Below are positions 22,657 through 35,659 of a DNA stretch of 64,000 nt, one piece after another (the stretch's first letter is position 1; every line of letters starts with the position of its first letter). Position numbers and translations under genes: made by a program. Location of the stretch: assembly GCA_035578155.1 (NCBI GenBank), contig JAPWDM010000001.1, positions 6,072,672-6,136,671 on the forward strand. The letters run 5' to 3'. The notes below the pieces were generated by a model. It was not told the DNA's origin, searched no databases, and worked only from the letters and a program-made list of their open reading frames with translations. The stretch is from Brachynemurus nebulosus. Its lineage: Eukaryota > Arthropoda > Insecta > Neuroptera > Myrmeleontidae.

Positions 22657-25616
22657 ATAACATAATACTTACTATTACTGGAGATAGGAAACAACAGCGG
22701 CGATTTTAGGATTTTCATTTTGAATAGGCTCGGTAATTTGTATACATATAATAGAGGGCCCCGGAGGACAAACAAAAAATGTCGCCACTTTTCTCCAAAA
22801 ATACAGCTGACAAGAAGAAAAAACTAAACACATTTTTCTTCAAAATCGATTTTTACTCAGAACTCTTGTCGGTGAGTAAAAGCAAAAAACTTAATAATAA
22901 ATCTTTTTATTAATTTTTCTTATATTTTTTCATTTTTCAAAATTTTTGCGTAGGCTCTCGCCTACTTGACTTACTCTCTAAAATCGTCACTCCGGGAAAT
23001 AGACAAAATTCTTGTCCGATTATTTTGATGTTACATTCCTTCTTTCTACTATAATAAATACCTATACATATTATTTGCCATTCTATGTTAGTATTAACGA
23101 TGTTGAAAATTTCAAAAATTGCTAAATTAAATGTTAATTGTTAAAGTCTTAAGAAATTTTAATTGTTTATAAATATGTGAACAAAGAATGTTTGCTACTG
23201 CTCCATTTGTACTTAACGTAATGTTTAATGTTATGCTAAAGGTCAAATTTGACATTAAACATTGTAGCCGCAGCAACGTAATAAGTAACGCGCTAGTTTT
23301 TCAACGGCAATATTAATAGCACTAAATGTCAGAGGCGATACCTCCGGTAGCGGCCTTTTTCTTCGCATCAAAGGAGCTTAACACATTATTTATTGCATTA
23401 TTATAGCTGCATAAGTGTTTCTTCTTTATTGTATTATAGGTGATGTTATCAAAAAAGATTAATTTTTGGACTGTTGAAAGATAGTTCATAAAAATGATTT
23501 GACTAAATAAATAAAAAACTAACAAAATTTTTAGAAATTTTGTAAAAACTTGCTTGTAGGATTTGGCAATGGAAATTTATAAAATTTGATAGGTTTGAAG
23601 TCCATTTTATTTTAATGCGTTAAATTTTACTGTAATCGCAACGAAGCCCTTTAACACATAAATATAGCTACTACAAAAAAATGAAAATTTTGACAAAAAA
23701 TAACTTACTGTTGGTCAAGTTTTAAAAGCCCCAAATTTTTGCACATTAACACTTTCGGCGACACAAAAAAATACTAGCAATAGCAGATTAACTTCAGAAA
23801 CACCACGCTTAAGCTATTATATATCGTAAGTTTCGTCGGAAGGCCTTATCATTATCTACTTCTATATCATCGCATCGAAAATAAGACCTAGTCAGAAGCC
23901 GTAAAGGGTGTGACGCTTTTTGAGGCTTTGCACCGGGGGGAGTTAATAAAACTTTAATGAAAATGGCGAGAGAACAATATAGAATATAGTATTTTCTTTT
24001 TTAGTAAGGAAAAAATAAATTAATTTTAATAAAAAAATAAAAAGATAAATAATAAAATAAAATAAAAATAATAATAATCTTTAGATTTAATTTTCAGTTA
24101 AAATTTTCTAAAATCTAAGTGTATTGCGCAATTCAAGTTACTGACTTGCGTTTCCCTTAATATTTATTTATTTATTTTTTAAATCTAAATTTAAAATTGC
24201 TCTTTACGAAAAACCGGTTGTCGACCTCCGGCTTACACAATTATTCTGATTTTCATTAAAAATATTGTACCAATGTTACTCATAAGTTAATAAAATTTTA
24301 ATTAATGGTCAGTAAATCTCAATTTTTGTAAGTATTTAATATTAGTCCTCATATGTGATCTTAAAAAAATGTAATAAATATGTCGTCGTCAATTTTTTTC
24401 TCCAATTAGAGTATCTCGAAAGCTTTCGACAAATTTACTATATACAAACTCGTTAAAATGGAGACTGTATTTTTAAAATATATCTGATTAAAAAAAAAAT
24501 CCAAAATAAATTGGTATCATTAGTTTTCGAAAATCAAAACGTCATAATATTTTTTTATATTATTTATATAGGTATAATAATAAATTTTAGTATAAAATAT
24601 GTAATTTCAAATTTAAAATTCCACTTGATACCGAATATTCGTTTTATTAAATTAATTTTATGTATTTTTATGGGATCAGAAAAGTCAAATACCTTAATTC
24701 AAATTGGACAGTTACCGGTCTATTAAATATAATTTATTAAAATAATACAAATAAATATTAAATAAAAAGAAATAGGTGGTGCCCAGTTGTTGGCTATGAA
24801 TGATCCTATTTAAAATTGTAACAAACCTCCAGCTATAATAAGTTGATGGAACTCATAGAACACTAGAAGCAAACTAAAATAAAAAAAGTGTAGACGACTT
24901 GGAGTCATTTGTTGGTCTATCACAGCTTAGGTGATTCAGTCGTGCGCACCACTTGTAGCGGTGCAGACATCACCAACATTGATTGTTGATCATTGTTTAT
25001 CATCCACTTGCAACAATGTAATACATACGTAGCATACATACGTACGCCTCAAATACGTAGTACGTATACCGCTGAACATCCCACCTGCTTCAGATTGAGT
25101 GTGACGTATGACACATACACAAGCGTACATCACGTATACATATAGATACGAGATTTATGTAGTAACATGTTGTTCGTTTGGAGTGGTAGAAAAATTTTAC
25201 GTCATCTTTCTGCAACAGTGATCTTGCTAGTATAGAGGTAGGTAGTTGGTTTATGTGATGGAACTTAACCGAGAAGTAAATATTTAATTTGATCAAGTTT
25301 CTGGTAAACAACAAGAAAGAATGCATTGTAGAGTCATTGGATAATGAATATTTATTACTACCAGTTCTACAACAAGTGCCACAATAATATCATTCGTTAA
25401 CAACATAACAACACTGTTGTAATATATGCTCAGATTTTTAGTTAAGTACAATAACCGACTAACTGTATTGTTAGGGTAATAAATAGAATGTACTTGTGTA
25501 AGAATGTTTTGTTCTTTAGATAAATTAATGACTGTTTTTGTATTATATTATTATTAAGTTAGTGTATTTTCTGGAAATGTATTGCAACAACGGATTTCTA
25601 ATGTCAGTGGCGGTTC
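22657..25616. other. Intergenic, nothing coding recognised
   Basis: Mostly AT-rich with low-complexity stretches (for example AAATAAAATAA runs at 24020-24080). Frames at 23322-23525 and 24511-24726 have no recognisable character. Confidence 0.4.
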
Positions 25617-25624
25617 CTCTAGAG

Positions 25625-26348
25625 CAGTGTTTTCAACCTTTTTCATGGCGCAACCTCCTTAGTAAGAAAAAAAGTTTCGCGACCCCCTAGCCTCCGCTCT
25701 TACTAACTTTTATTTTTTTATGTTATAAATATCGAAACCGTTCATCATTATTGATTATTTTCATAGTTAAGTATCGATTAAATACGTGATTAAAGATTTT
25801 AAACAGGCATATTTTATATCGTCATCGAAGCTGGCGACTTATAGTAGCTTCTGAACGCGCACATGGTGTAAAAAGTGACATGCGCACGCGCAACTGTCGT
25901 CGCCGTTTAGTACTTCCGAGTGTAATCCATTTGAATTCTTAGAATTGTGAACTCGCGTTACTGTTTAAATTTACTGAACTACCTTGTTGTTTGTTTAGTA
26001 GTTGCGCACTGTCTTTTATTGTCTAATATTCAAAATTCTGTGCTCATTGTTATATAATTGAAAATGGATAAGTTTCTGGAAACATATGCACAACCGTCAA
26101 CTTCAAGTTCCGATGAGAGTAATAAAACAAAATCAAAGAAAACGTGTCTATATGATGACAATTATTTAAAATTCAGATTTACTGTTATTGAAAATAAGCC
26201 GTAATTTTGAAACTTTATCGCGCGAAAGTATCAAACTATCATATTAATGTAACCATCAATTAAATTAAATATACTAGAGTGGGTTTACTTTTAAAGTAAC
26301 TGCGACCGTCTTAAAAAGGCTTCGCGACCCACAGGTTGAAAAATACTG
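25625..26348 (+). mobile_element. hAT element with transposase N-terminal relic
   Basis: The ends CAGTGTTTTCAACCT and AGGTTGAAAAATACTG form inverted repeats. TSD CTCTAGAG at 25617-25624 and 26349-26356 is exact and palindromic. It encodes the N-terminal piece of a hAT transposase (26064-26204), so it looks like an internally deleted copy of an autonomous element. Subterminal GCGACCCCCTA / GCGACCCACAGG tracts are also shared by both ends. Confidence 0.8.
26064..26204 (+). pseudogene. N-terminus of a ZBED5/FAM200-like hAT transposase
   Basis: A 46-codon frame from ATG 26064 to TAA 26202-26204. It begins MDKFLETYAQPSTSSSDESN and continues with a basic KSKKT stretch, then YDDNYLKFRFTVIENKP. Hydrophobic start, Ser/Thr-rich linker, basic run and 'YDxxYLxFxFT' are the usual N-terminus, upstream of the BED zinc finger, in hAT transposases related to ZBED5, SCAND3 and FAM200. 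The BED finger, RNase-H-like catalytic core and dimerisation domain are all missing after the stop. The deletion lies between here and the right end about 140 bp away. Confidence 0.6.
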
Positions 26349-26356
26349 CTCTAGAG

Positions 26357-27165
26357 CAATGGTTCTCAAAGTGGGGGCTGCGATCCTCAGGTGGTCATGA
26401 AAACTATTTGAGGTTGTCGCAGAAACAATTGTTTACAGATTACGTAGTCATTTTTTACACATTTCCTACCAATTTCTACATATTTCGGGAGTCCTTTGAA
26501 ATTTTTAAGTACAAAGTTTTCCAATCACTTGGTCAATCATGTAACCTGGAGAGGTAAATGTTGACACTTTTTGAGCATTAGAAAAATCTTTAAAAGCACA
26601 TCTTTAATTTTAAATAGAATTCTTGTTTGTTTTGTACTATATATGAAATGTCGTTTTCGGATCACTTGATCGGTCATTTAATTCAGAAAAATATCGACAC
26701 ATTCTAAAGCATTAGGGAAATTTTTAAAACAATTTTTTAATTTTAAATAAAATTCTGAAGTCTGGAATCATTTCCATCATTAACTGGAACCACATTAATT
26801 TTTGTAATATGAATTATCGTTTTTCGGTCATGTGGTCGACCATGTAATTTAGAAAAATACTGACAAATTCTTAAGCATACGGGAAATGTTCAAAATAATT
26901 TTGTCAATTTTAAATGTAATTCTTGTAGCCTAGAATCATTTCCGCCATTAATTGGAACCACATTAAGTCTTGTAATATGAAATGTCGTTTTTCGATCACT
27001 TATGTCTCCATCAAGTTAGTTCCGTCATTTTCTTTTTTTTGAAAGCGAAAAATGAAAATTATAAACATTTTTATAAATCATTGTAATTTGTATATCTTTC
27101 TACGGGCCGGTAAGACACCTTTGCGGTCCTGTACCAGTCCACGGATCGGTGGTTGGGAAACACTG
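26357..27165. mobile_element. Second hAT element in the same CTCTAGAG target
   Basis: The left end is CAATGGTTCTCAAAGTGGGG and the right end is GGTTGGGAAACACTG. It is flanked by CTCTAGAG at 26349-26356 (shared with the first element) and at 27166-27173. The interior has about 160-bp tandem segments with a GAAAAATACTGACAAATTC-type core, related to those at 6350-7150 in the opposite orientation. Non-coding. Confidence 0.7.
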
Positions 27166-27173
27166 CTCTAGAG

Positions 27174-27883
27174 TAGATAGTAGAATTCTGATCACCCCCT
27201 TTGGAGGCAATCGTGAGTTGGCTTAGTCAATTCAACAATTATCCCCTCAGTCGTTAACAAATTAAAATTGATAGAGTCAAAATATTTTACTGATAAAAAA
27301 ATTAAAAATTCATAAAAAAAAAATCGACTTTAAAATAGGTGCACTTTTTTAAAAATTATAATTTTTTATATTCTCCGATGTTTTTGAGGCCAACCATTAT
27401 GTATTTTAACAATTCTCTTCGAAACCAAATATCTACTTAATTTGTTTCAGAAATTTTTTTTCAGTAGTTAAGTACCATTTTTTAGCGAATTTCCGAATGG
27501 GAAATTTAGCTACTTTTGAGGCATGATGAGACTTAAGTCGGGACTTAAGGGACTATGGCAATGGCGAGAATTATTTATAATGCTGAATTCCATTCTAACT
27601 TGGTTAAGTATACGTAACAACATGATCATCATTTTGACATCGAAATAAAATTAATAGACGTAATTAAGTTCTCAGTTCGAACTGAATATACGAGTAAATA
27701 TAATAATAAGAACCGATTGTATGAGTGTTTGAGTCAGTCGTTTTGATATATAATATAGCACAAAATTTTCTTCCTAAACAATAACTAAGTAAGTGTTCCG
27801 TGTTGCTGATTTTGGTACGGGACACTAAAAAGTACAAAAATTAGAACCATAGTTGACAATGTTTACGGTATATATAATAAGTA
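27174..27883. other. Intergenic, nothing recognised
   Basis: AT-rich spacer. GTGTTGCTGATTTTGGTACG near 27800 may be another repeat relic. Confidence 0.35.
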
Positions 27884-27885
27884 TA

Positions 27886-29296
27886 CAGCGTGAGTTTTTC
27901 GAAAGTTGCTATTTTGATTACAGTCAAAGCGTTGATTTAATCGAAAAATTGTTCAGATACGAGTTGTAGATATCGATGGGGGCAACCGATTGCTATAGTC
28001 AGGAGCTTTATAGCTCTTATGGTTTTCGAGTTATGATACAAATTTATAGTTTTTTAAATGGAAATGTATGTTTAAAAGTTCTTCAGGAATTTTTTTATGA
28101 TTCAAAATTACCAGTAACACTCAAATTTTAATTGTTTTATCTTATATTTTTGAGTAATTACGTTTTAAAAATGACACTTTTAAATTTCATACTCAAGTGC
28201 TTGCAAACGATTAGGATCTTACGTAAATTAAGAAAATACTAGCTCAATATGGCCGCCATTTTAATCAATGTAGTAACGAAAAATTAAACGATTATTACGT
28301 TTTTCATTGGAAATTAAAATTATTAAATAGATTAAATTATCGTATAAAAATGATATCTAAATACAATAAGAAAATAAAATTTCAGTTTTAATTCATTGAA
28401 AAATAAAAAAATTACTTTTCTGAAATGTCACTGTTTGACAGATACATAAGCGTCTAAACATATTTTTGTAGCAAGTATTAAATGAAATTTTTTTTAAATT
28501 TGGTTTGTATTAAAAAGTAAATACTATCGAATTTCAAATATTTTTACACTATTTGATTACATTTTTTAATAATATGTTCGTTCCGAATCAGCTTCACTTT
28601 GCTACTATTAAGAAACGCCAATGTCATTTTGATTTGTATTGGTTATGTATATTTATTTCACCTGCCACCTGTCGTTTTAGAAATAAATAAAAAATAAATA
28701 CATTTTTCAGTAAATTGATGAAATACTTCAAATTATTTTTAAATTAAATTACTTTAAATACTAATCTTTTAAAATAATTTTTAATAATTTTGTTATGCAA
28801 AAATGCTAAAAACTTGAAATAGAGCCCGACATTTATACTCCAAAATCTGAATTACTCCAAAACTATACTCCAAAAACTACCACTTGTATTACAGAAAATG
28901 ATACTAAATAAGGTTCTTTTCTTGGCTGTAATAGAAATGTCAGCCGTCTAAAACTCTGTCGGTTGAAAGAGCCTCAAATACATATGCATACTTTTACCGC
29001 TTAATTGCTAAATTAAAGAAAAATTCCAAAAATAAACTTGGGTAAAAAGATTTTTTTTCTTCATTTATATTTTTAATTGGTGCATTAGATCAGTTTTATC
29101 AAAAAATTAACATATAGTCTCATTTAAAAATCTATAAGTTTGTATCATAACTCCAAAAACCATAAGAGCTATAAAGCTCCTGACTATAGAAATCGGTTGC
29201 CCCCGTCGATATCTACAACTCTTATTTGAACAATTTTTCGATTAAATCAACGGTTTGGCTGTAATCAAGATGGCAACTCTCGAAAAACTCACGCTG
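27886..29296. mobile_element. Long-TIR element, TA TSD, 1.41 kb
   Basis: Inverted arms of about 170-190 bp begin CAGCGTGAGTTTTTCGAAAG on the left. The right arm reverse-complements to CAGCGTGAGTTTTTCGAGAG, and the arms continue through the GGGGGCAACCGATT/TATAGTCAGGAGCTTTATAG tracts to about 28055 and 29125. TA flanks lie at 27884-27885 and 29297-29298. The core is AT-rich and non-coding. Tc1/mariner-like by TSD. Confidence 0.7.
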
Positions 29297-29298
29297 TA

Positions 29299-32200
29299 TA
29301 TGCTTGTTACACTCAATCTGATATTTATACATTTGTAACATTTGTGTTAATAATCTATTAAGTTTGTTCGGTTCAAAGGTATTATATGGATAGATAGTAC
29401 AAATCCTGTTATAAAACAGGATATTTTCGTTCAGGATTATATTGTTAGATACTGACTTCAAGAACATATATATATGTATAATCTCATTTATATAATATGA
29501 TCTAATGTCATAGTTATCTACATATATATCTTAGTTAATTCCATATTTACACAATTTTCAGAAATTTGTGTGGATTTATCCAGCATTTTTTTTTTTTTTT
29601 TGAATTTATGTTTGTAGTTCTTGAAATGTTTGTAGTTAGAAATGATATAGTAAGGGCTTTTACATTACGAGATTAATAAAAAATTAAAAATTGAAAAAGA
29701 CTTTTTAATTATTTTGTGGATTTTAGTAGCGTTGTAAGTGTTAATTATATAAAGTGCTCTGAACACTGCGTAGACTTACAAATTCAAATCCAATTAAACC
29801 AGGTTTAGGCCGAACTTGAGTGGTCAGAATTATTTGCGCTTTGTTTACATAATTTTGTTCAATAATAATATTTATACCAACAATTAAGTTCTCCTGACTC
29901 TTTGAAATAAAACTGATATTGCCGAAGGTATAAATGTTTTCAACTATATTTCAGATCTTAAATAACTGTAGTACAAAATCGACCAAGAACAATTCAGGCT
30001 CGCACAAATAGGGTTTCACACAATGAGCAGTTTATGGACAAAATTATGTAAAAAATTTTTATTTATATATAGGATAAAAGCCCTTATACCCAAAAGCGTT
30101 CAATACTCGAACAATTTTGATATTTTACATATTAATGAAGTTATTTCTGAAAAAACCGATAAATTAAAACTGTTCGGGTACTGAATGCGTTCCGGTATAG
30201 GGGCTTTTACGTTACCTGTTTAAATTTTATCCAAATTTGTTTGATAACTGAAAAATACATGTATGGTTCAACATTGTATTGAAAAATTAGACAATACGTG
30301 ATTTAAAATTATATATAAAAACAAAAAATATTCTTACAGTCCTCAGAAATAGCTGTTTCAAATGATCCAATTATTTACACCCCCCCCCCCCCCATAGTCC
30401 ACACGATATATTTTTTAAAAATTTTTTTTGGACCTAACTGACCCTCCTTTTAATCCCAGAATTTTTTCCTAATAGTTACATAGTTTTCGAGATAAATATC
30501 TCTGACAGGCACACGGACGGATACGAAGGTGATCTTATAAAGGCTCCGTTTTTCTTTTTAAGGTACGCAACCTTAAAAACGGGAAAAATTATCCAAATAA
30601 CTTTCTTCAAATGTTTCAACAAAATGTCAATTTTCCGGCTAATTATACATATATTTAAAGGGAGGTTCCCTAAAAAAAAAGAGAGATCGATTTTTTTCTT
30701 CATAATAATTAATGTTTCTTAAGGTGTCAGAAATATTCTCTTAAAATTTTATTTAAAAAAAATGAAAAATCAAGAAGTTATGAGCATTTTAATACACGCA
30801 CTATACTATAATAAATTCAATTTAAGGGGGGAGTTCAAATAAAAAAGCAACTTTTTTATTTATGATTATTTTGCTTGTTGAAATTTTTTTTCAAATTAGG
30901 GAGGGTTTCAAATAGAAAATTTTGTTTCTGAAACATTCATTACTCTTCTCTGTGGGGGGAGGGTGCCCTTTTTCACAAGTTTTTAAACGTTTACAAGGAA
31001 CGCCATATCTCAAAAAGTAAGGAATACTTTTTAAATATTTTTTCATTATTTTATTCCTAAAGGACCTGTCCATAAAGCTGAGTATGAGTTTCAGGTAATT
31101 TTAAAAATTAACTATAAAATTGTAATCCCAAACTTCTAAAAATTATAAAACCCAATTTTTATTAAAAAAAAAATGTTTAAAAATAGTTACACATGTTTAA
31201 ATGGAAAAAGCATACTCCACTTTATGCGCAATATGTTTATGAACAAAATTTTAAAAAAATTAAGTCTCTGTCTTTTCTAGAACTTGAGATATGATTTTCC
31301 TTGTCGGAAAAACATAACTTTCGGGAAACGGTAAAAACAAAAATAATAACAAAAGAAGCGGTTTAATCACTGTTTATTAAAACGTCTACAAAGGCATACA
31401 AATAAAAGAACATTATCTCAGTGCATACTATAACTCATGTACACAGCAAAACAAAATATTACTGATCAAATCGCGAGAGGGGGGGGCGAGCGTTGTCTGC
31501 AAAGGAGCAGCAACTTGGCCGTGCATCGGCTCCTAAATAAATACTTTTCTACTTGAAAAAAATTTTTTTGGCCATGTTTTATATATCACCGTGTCTGTAA
31601 AGAACCACCGAACAAAATAAAAACAAAAAATGAATTTCGAAAAAAATTAGTTTATTAGCCGTTTATGGCGTGAACTCCTCCCTTAATAAAAAAAACTTTA
31701 AATACTATTTTTTTGAAAGTATCTTTTTCGACATGGTTCCTCACGTATCTCAAAAACTATTTGAGATATCGACATAAGTCAAAGTGCATATTATTCCTCG
31801 ATACCGTTATTTTGGCAGGAACTAGGATCTTTTGGTTCCGTAATATATTTTCAAAATGGCGGCTATTTATTGTCGAAAAAAAACGGTGATTTTTGAAAAT
31901 TAATTTTCAAAATGCGATTTCTCGCTGGTTTTTGTTTTTTTTTTTCTTAGTACCTAGTTAGTGCGATAACTGTATATGTACATTTTCAGAAAATTCTTGA
32001 TTTTTTTATTTTGATTCACTGGGGATTTTAGAACGCGAGGAACCATCAAGGTGGAAAATTCTCGTAGTGTCGACTTCATATCCATTTATACTCAGGTCAC
32101 TTTTGAATTTTTTTTTTTTAAATTTTTTTTCGTAATCTCAAGACATGCAGAAACTATGTTGTATATTTAATTTTTTAATAAAATATTTATTTGTATAAAA

Positions 32201-33577
32201 AAAAAATAATAAAAATGATCGATTTTTGATGTTTTTTTTGACGAGTCTCCCCTTAATGGGGGATTTATACTAAAAATTTACTAACTAAAATGCTCCGCTG
32301 CTAATAGTTTTGGTTACCTACAGCCATAAATTTTACGAGATAGCATTTTTTACAAGATTCCCACATAAATTCCTTTACTTCCTGTAACCTTGGACGCAGC
32401 GTGTATATCTGGCTGAATGTAGAATAAAAGAAAATGAAGAATGCAAAACTGGTTTCATTTAATTTACAATTTAGTAACATCAAACCACATTATATAAAAC
32501 AAATTCATATAAATATGTTACCATTTATATCTATGTATTGTATTTATAATACGTATTTACTGGTTTCGTTAGTGCGATAAGTCAGTTTGAGGAAACATAA
32601 CCTCGAATATGAGTATAATAAAAGAAATTAAATGACAATATAAATCCATTATTTAAAGGGACGTATAAATCTTTGGATTAAGGGGAACCATTGTATATAC
32701 ATATACCTACATATATGTATGTGCACACATATTATAGAAATATATCTGTTTATGGTTTATTCACGTCTAATAAAAATAATATAAATACAAACAAATAATT
32801 GAATCGCACGGTGATAAAACTGATTTGTTGCGTTGATAGAGTTAATAATATTGTCGACTGATTTTTCTATGTGTGCGTGTCAAAAAGTAAAAGGTAACTA
32901 ATTTTTAGGATTATGAAACTACTAAGCGTATCCACCGCCAATGAAGTAAAATCACAGTCGAGGGAGGGAGTTGTTTATACTTTCTATAAGGGGCATATTT
33001 TTTATATGTTTGTAACAAATTAATACCGTTATCATTGAGGGAGGACATTGAGAAATAAAATACCACTTTTTTCCTACCTGAATCAATATTTTTTTAAATC
33101 CAATTAACTTTTAATGTTTAAATAAATTATGGTGGGAGCGTCGGGGAGACACTTTTCTATACAATTCGATTACTATTTGATAGTTTTTCAAAAAATGTTT
33201 TAAATTGTTCTGTTATAACGTTGAATATAACATAAAATACACTGCGAATAGGGGGTGGCACACAGCTTCCTCATAGTCGTAATTGACTTTTATCCAATAT
33301 TTAAAGTGAATTTGTACTGAAACTGCATTTTATATTAAATTTTGTGTTTTTTCATTCACATCATTAACATCATGTTTGAAACAAAAACTTTTTTTTTAAT
33401 GTCAAACTAATCCATAGAAAAAATTAAAGAAACCAGTAAACATTACTTGACGTTTCTGAGACTAGTATTTAAAATTAAAGAAAGACTGTTGTTAATTAAT
33501 GAGTTTAGATAATTGAAGGATAAAGTTTTGGAGAAAAATCACCAACAGTTACTGATATAAAATAAGTATTTATTTGC
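29299..33577. other. Intergenic with repeat fragments, no gene
   Basis: Contains a T run at 29586-29601, a C run at 30380-30393, copies of the CTTTTAC/GTAAAAGCCC end motif at about 29653, 30075 and 30200 (see 39842-40439), an inverted relative of the 18.5-kb direct repeat at 30480-30590, and long AT-rich tracts. Short frames (29222-29467, 30476-30703, 30891-31073, 32301-32483) show no family features. Confidence 0.45.
30070..30215. repeat. Short foldback with GTAAAAGCCCC ends
   Basis: Starts ATAAAAGCCCTTATACCC and ends GGTATAGGGGCTTTTACGTT, matching the ends of the larger 39842-40439 element. It is a reduced family member. Another end, AAGGGCTTTTACATTACG, lies at about 29653. Confidence 0.5.
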
Positions 33578-33610
33578 GACGTTACGAAAATATTGAATTT
33601 TCATCATCAG
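33578..33610 (-). ncRNA. Degenerate hammerhead-ribozyme-like motif in Penelope 3' region
   Basis: The minus strand reads CTGATGA, a possible 6-bp stem (GAAAAT...ATTTTC), then GTAACGTC. This resembles the CUGAUGA-stem-GAAAC core of the hammerhead motifs known in Penelope-like elements. GAAA has become GTAA, so activity is unlikely. Confidence 0.35.
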
Positions 33611-33969
33611 GCAAGAATTTTCCTTTTAAGAAAACTAAATACATAAAGTAAATTGTAAGAAAATTGCAAAATAATTGGAATATATGCAAAATTTAGTACT
33701 TACATGTGTTCAGGATTGCTTCATAATTAAACACAAAGATTACACATGAAATAAAAATTTATAAAAAATTAGAAATAAAAACCATAATGTCATGAGTGTA
33801 AAAAAACAAAAGTTAAATTGTTAACAAATTATAAAATTTATAAAATTTCAATATTAAAATATAAATATGAGGGAAATATTTTTAATGTATTTAATAAAAT
33901 GCAATGCAGTTACTTTGTTAAGCTAGAACAAAGGAACCCCGATTTTTGTTTATGCGCGTAATACATGGT

Positions 33970-34463
33970 TTATTTTAGTCGCCGTGCCGTATGACAGATG
34001 GATTCATAGTTGTTTATATACGAACTGTCATTCTGATTGTTTATATTTTGGTTTTCGGTAGCAATCCACAAATTTTCGATATTGCATCGTCTTTTATAAT
34101 TTGCTTCTTTTTGCAGTATGCTCGTATTAGCAAAATCAAAACGATGGTCCATAGAGATGGAATGTTGGGACAAACCAGTTTTTTCTTCTCGTCTTCTGAC
34201 GTCCCACTGGTGTTGTTTTAAACGTTTTTCTAATAGTCCTGACGTTTGTCCTACGTACACACTTGGACAAAATAGGCATTCTACTTTGTAGACCACATTG
34301 TTTTTCATTTTGGTAGGTGTTGGGGGTTTTAATTTTGAATGGAGCATACATTTTATGGATTTGGGATCGCTGTAGGTAGTATTGTGGTTGTGAGATTTAA
34401 GGAAACGGAAAGGTGCTGGTACTTGACTGTTTATATATGGAATTTTAATATAATTATCACACT
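33970..34463 (-). pseudogene. GIY-YIG endonuclease domain of a Penelope-like element
   Basis: An open frame of 125 codons from an internal Met (34347). The same frame extends upstream without a Met to about 34463, adding YIKIPYINSQVPAPFRFLKS and a Ser/Asp-rich linker. Within it, VVYKVECLFCPSVYVGQTSG corresponds to the GIY-YIG motif region with the CxxC typical of Penelope-like elements. It is followed by LEKRLKQHQWDVRRRE (the conserved Arg/His helix), then ALSQHS-like 'LSQHSISMDHRFDF' and a C-terminal EANYKRRCNIENL, matching the family order. The upstream IPYI resembles the linker between the RT and endonuclease. The reverse transcriptase itself is gone and no initiation codon fits a whole protein. 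Confidence 0.75.
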
Positions 34464-34510
34464 GACAAGACTACCACAAAAAAGACATTATATTAAAATT
34501 CCATATATAA

Positions 34511-35659
34511 ACAATCAACATTTTTCGCATTTTTGTTGCTATTGGCTTAACGGCGACTCATTCAATCAAGTTCTGTCTACAGAATACATTTATGTTACTC
34601 CGAATTGGTGATGAGAACACCATAGAAGTTTTCACTTCAGTCGTGTGGTCTTAAGCACACTTACAATCGATTTTATGTTATGAATAATGTGATATGAATG
34701 AAAAAATTGCAATTATTTTCTGTCAATATATTTTTGTTATTTGTAATATTTTTATTATTAATTGAACAAATTTAATTACTCCGTGTAAATTCATTGATAA
34801 AATTTCAAAGTAAGTATTTTAAGTGACATGAAATATAATAAATATGTCGTGTTTCCATGTAACGACCATAACAGCAACCAATGTATGAACTTTCAGCTTC
34901 ATAATTATTTCAAATACGCATAGTCCGAGAGCCCAACATGATTTTCATACATGAAATGCTTACGCATGAAAATATTTCATATTAGCAGTGAGGGGTGGAA
35001 TAGGCCAATAAAAAAATTTTGTATTGACAGCCAAGTGGTTGATCAACGTTCCCCTTTTCAATTTTTAATTTTCAGCCACATCAGTAAATCCAGTCTTGGC
35101 TTTTGTACAGCAATCGGCTTTTGTTCATTATAAGAAGTTACAACATAATCCTTAAAATTTGTCAAGTTGCGTGTTAGACACTCGTTAACTCAGGATTTGG
35201 TAGGCTGTAGGTATAGACTATTTCACAATTCTTAGAGCACGGTATCTCTTGCGTTTATTTTAACAAAATTAGCCTTTTTATATAAGTTAAAAAAACTTCA
35301 GCAATAGTTTTAAGTCTATTAAATTGCGTAAGCTACGACACCAATTATTAAAAATTAGTCAAGCGCAAGTAGAAGTAGTAGTACTTAGTGCGGGAATACT
35401 TAGTGTAATTAATTTTCGTCAGATTCGTGGTTATGACTACGGAATACTAAAAATTATAAGTAATGGATGATAATTGATCTCATAAATTGTATGAAAAAGA
35501 TTTTCTGCTATTGAGTCGTTAACCAAAGATTTTGACTGCTGTGTTCAGTTTTCCATTTTCATTAATTATTTCGAAAACTGTAATAGATAGAGGTAAAATT
35601 TTTTTTACCCTAACACTATTTTTAAAAAGCTTTCTATTTTTTTTTTCTATTGTTTAGAT
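34511..35659. other. Intergenic, nothing recognised
   Basis: AT-rich. The 34951-35133 frame has no recognisable features. Confidence 0.4.

Larger units (their letters stand above)
33578..34510 (-). mobile_element. Penelope-like retroelement, 5'-truncated 3' end
   Basis: Contains the GIY-YIG endonuclease relic (33970-34463), a 3' region of about 0.4 kb and the hammerhead-like motif. At its upstream end a 26-bp inverted repeat (GTTTATATATGGAATTTTAA at 34428 mirrored at about 34510) joins a short inverted piece of the same coding sequence. Such inverted 5' pieces are known for Penelope-like insertions. The reverse transcriptase domain is missing. Confidence 0.6.

Noticed and set aside
22370..22660. 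Three overlapping frames of 70-88 aa
   Set aside because: They arise in all frames from GC-rich palindromic ends of the Harbinger-like element.
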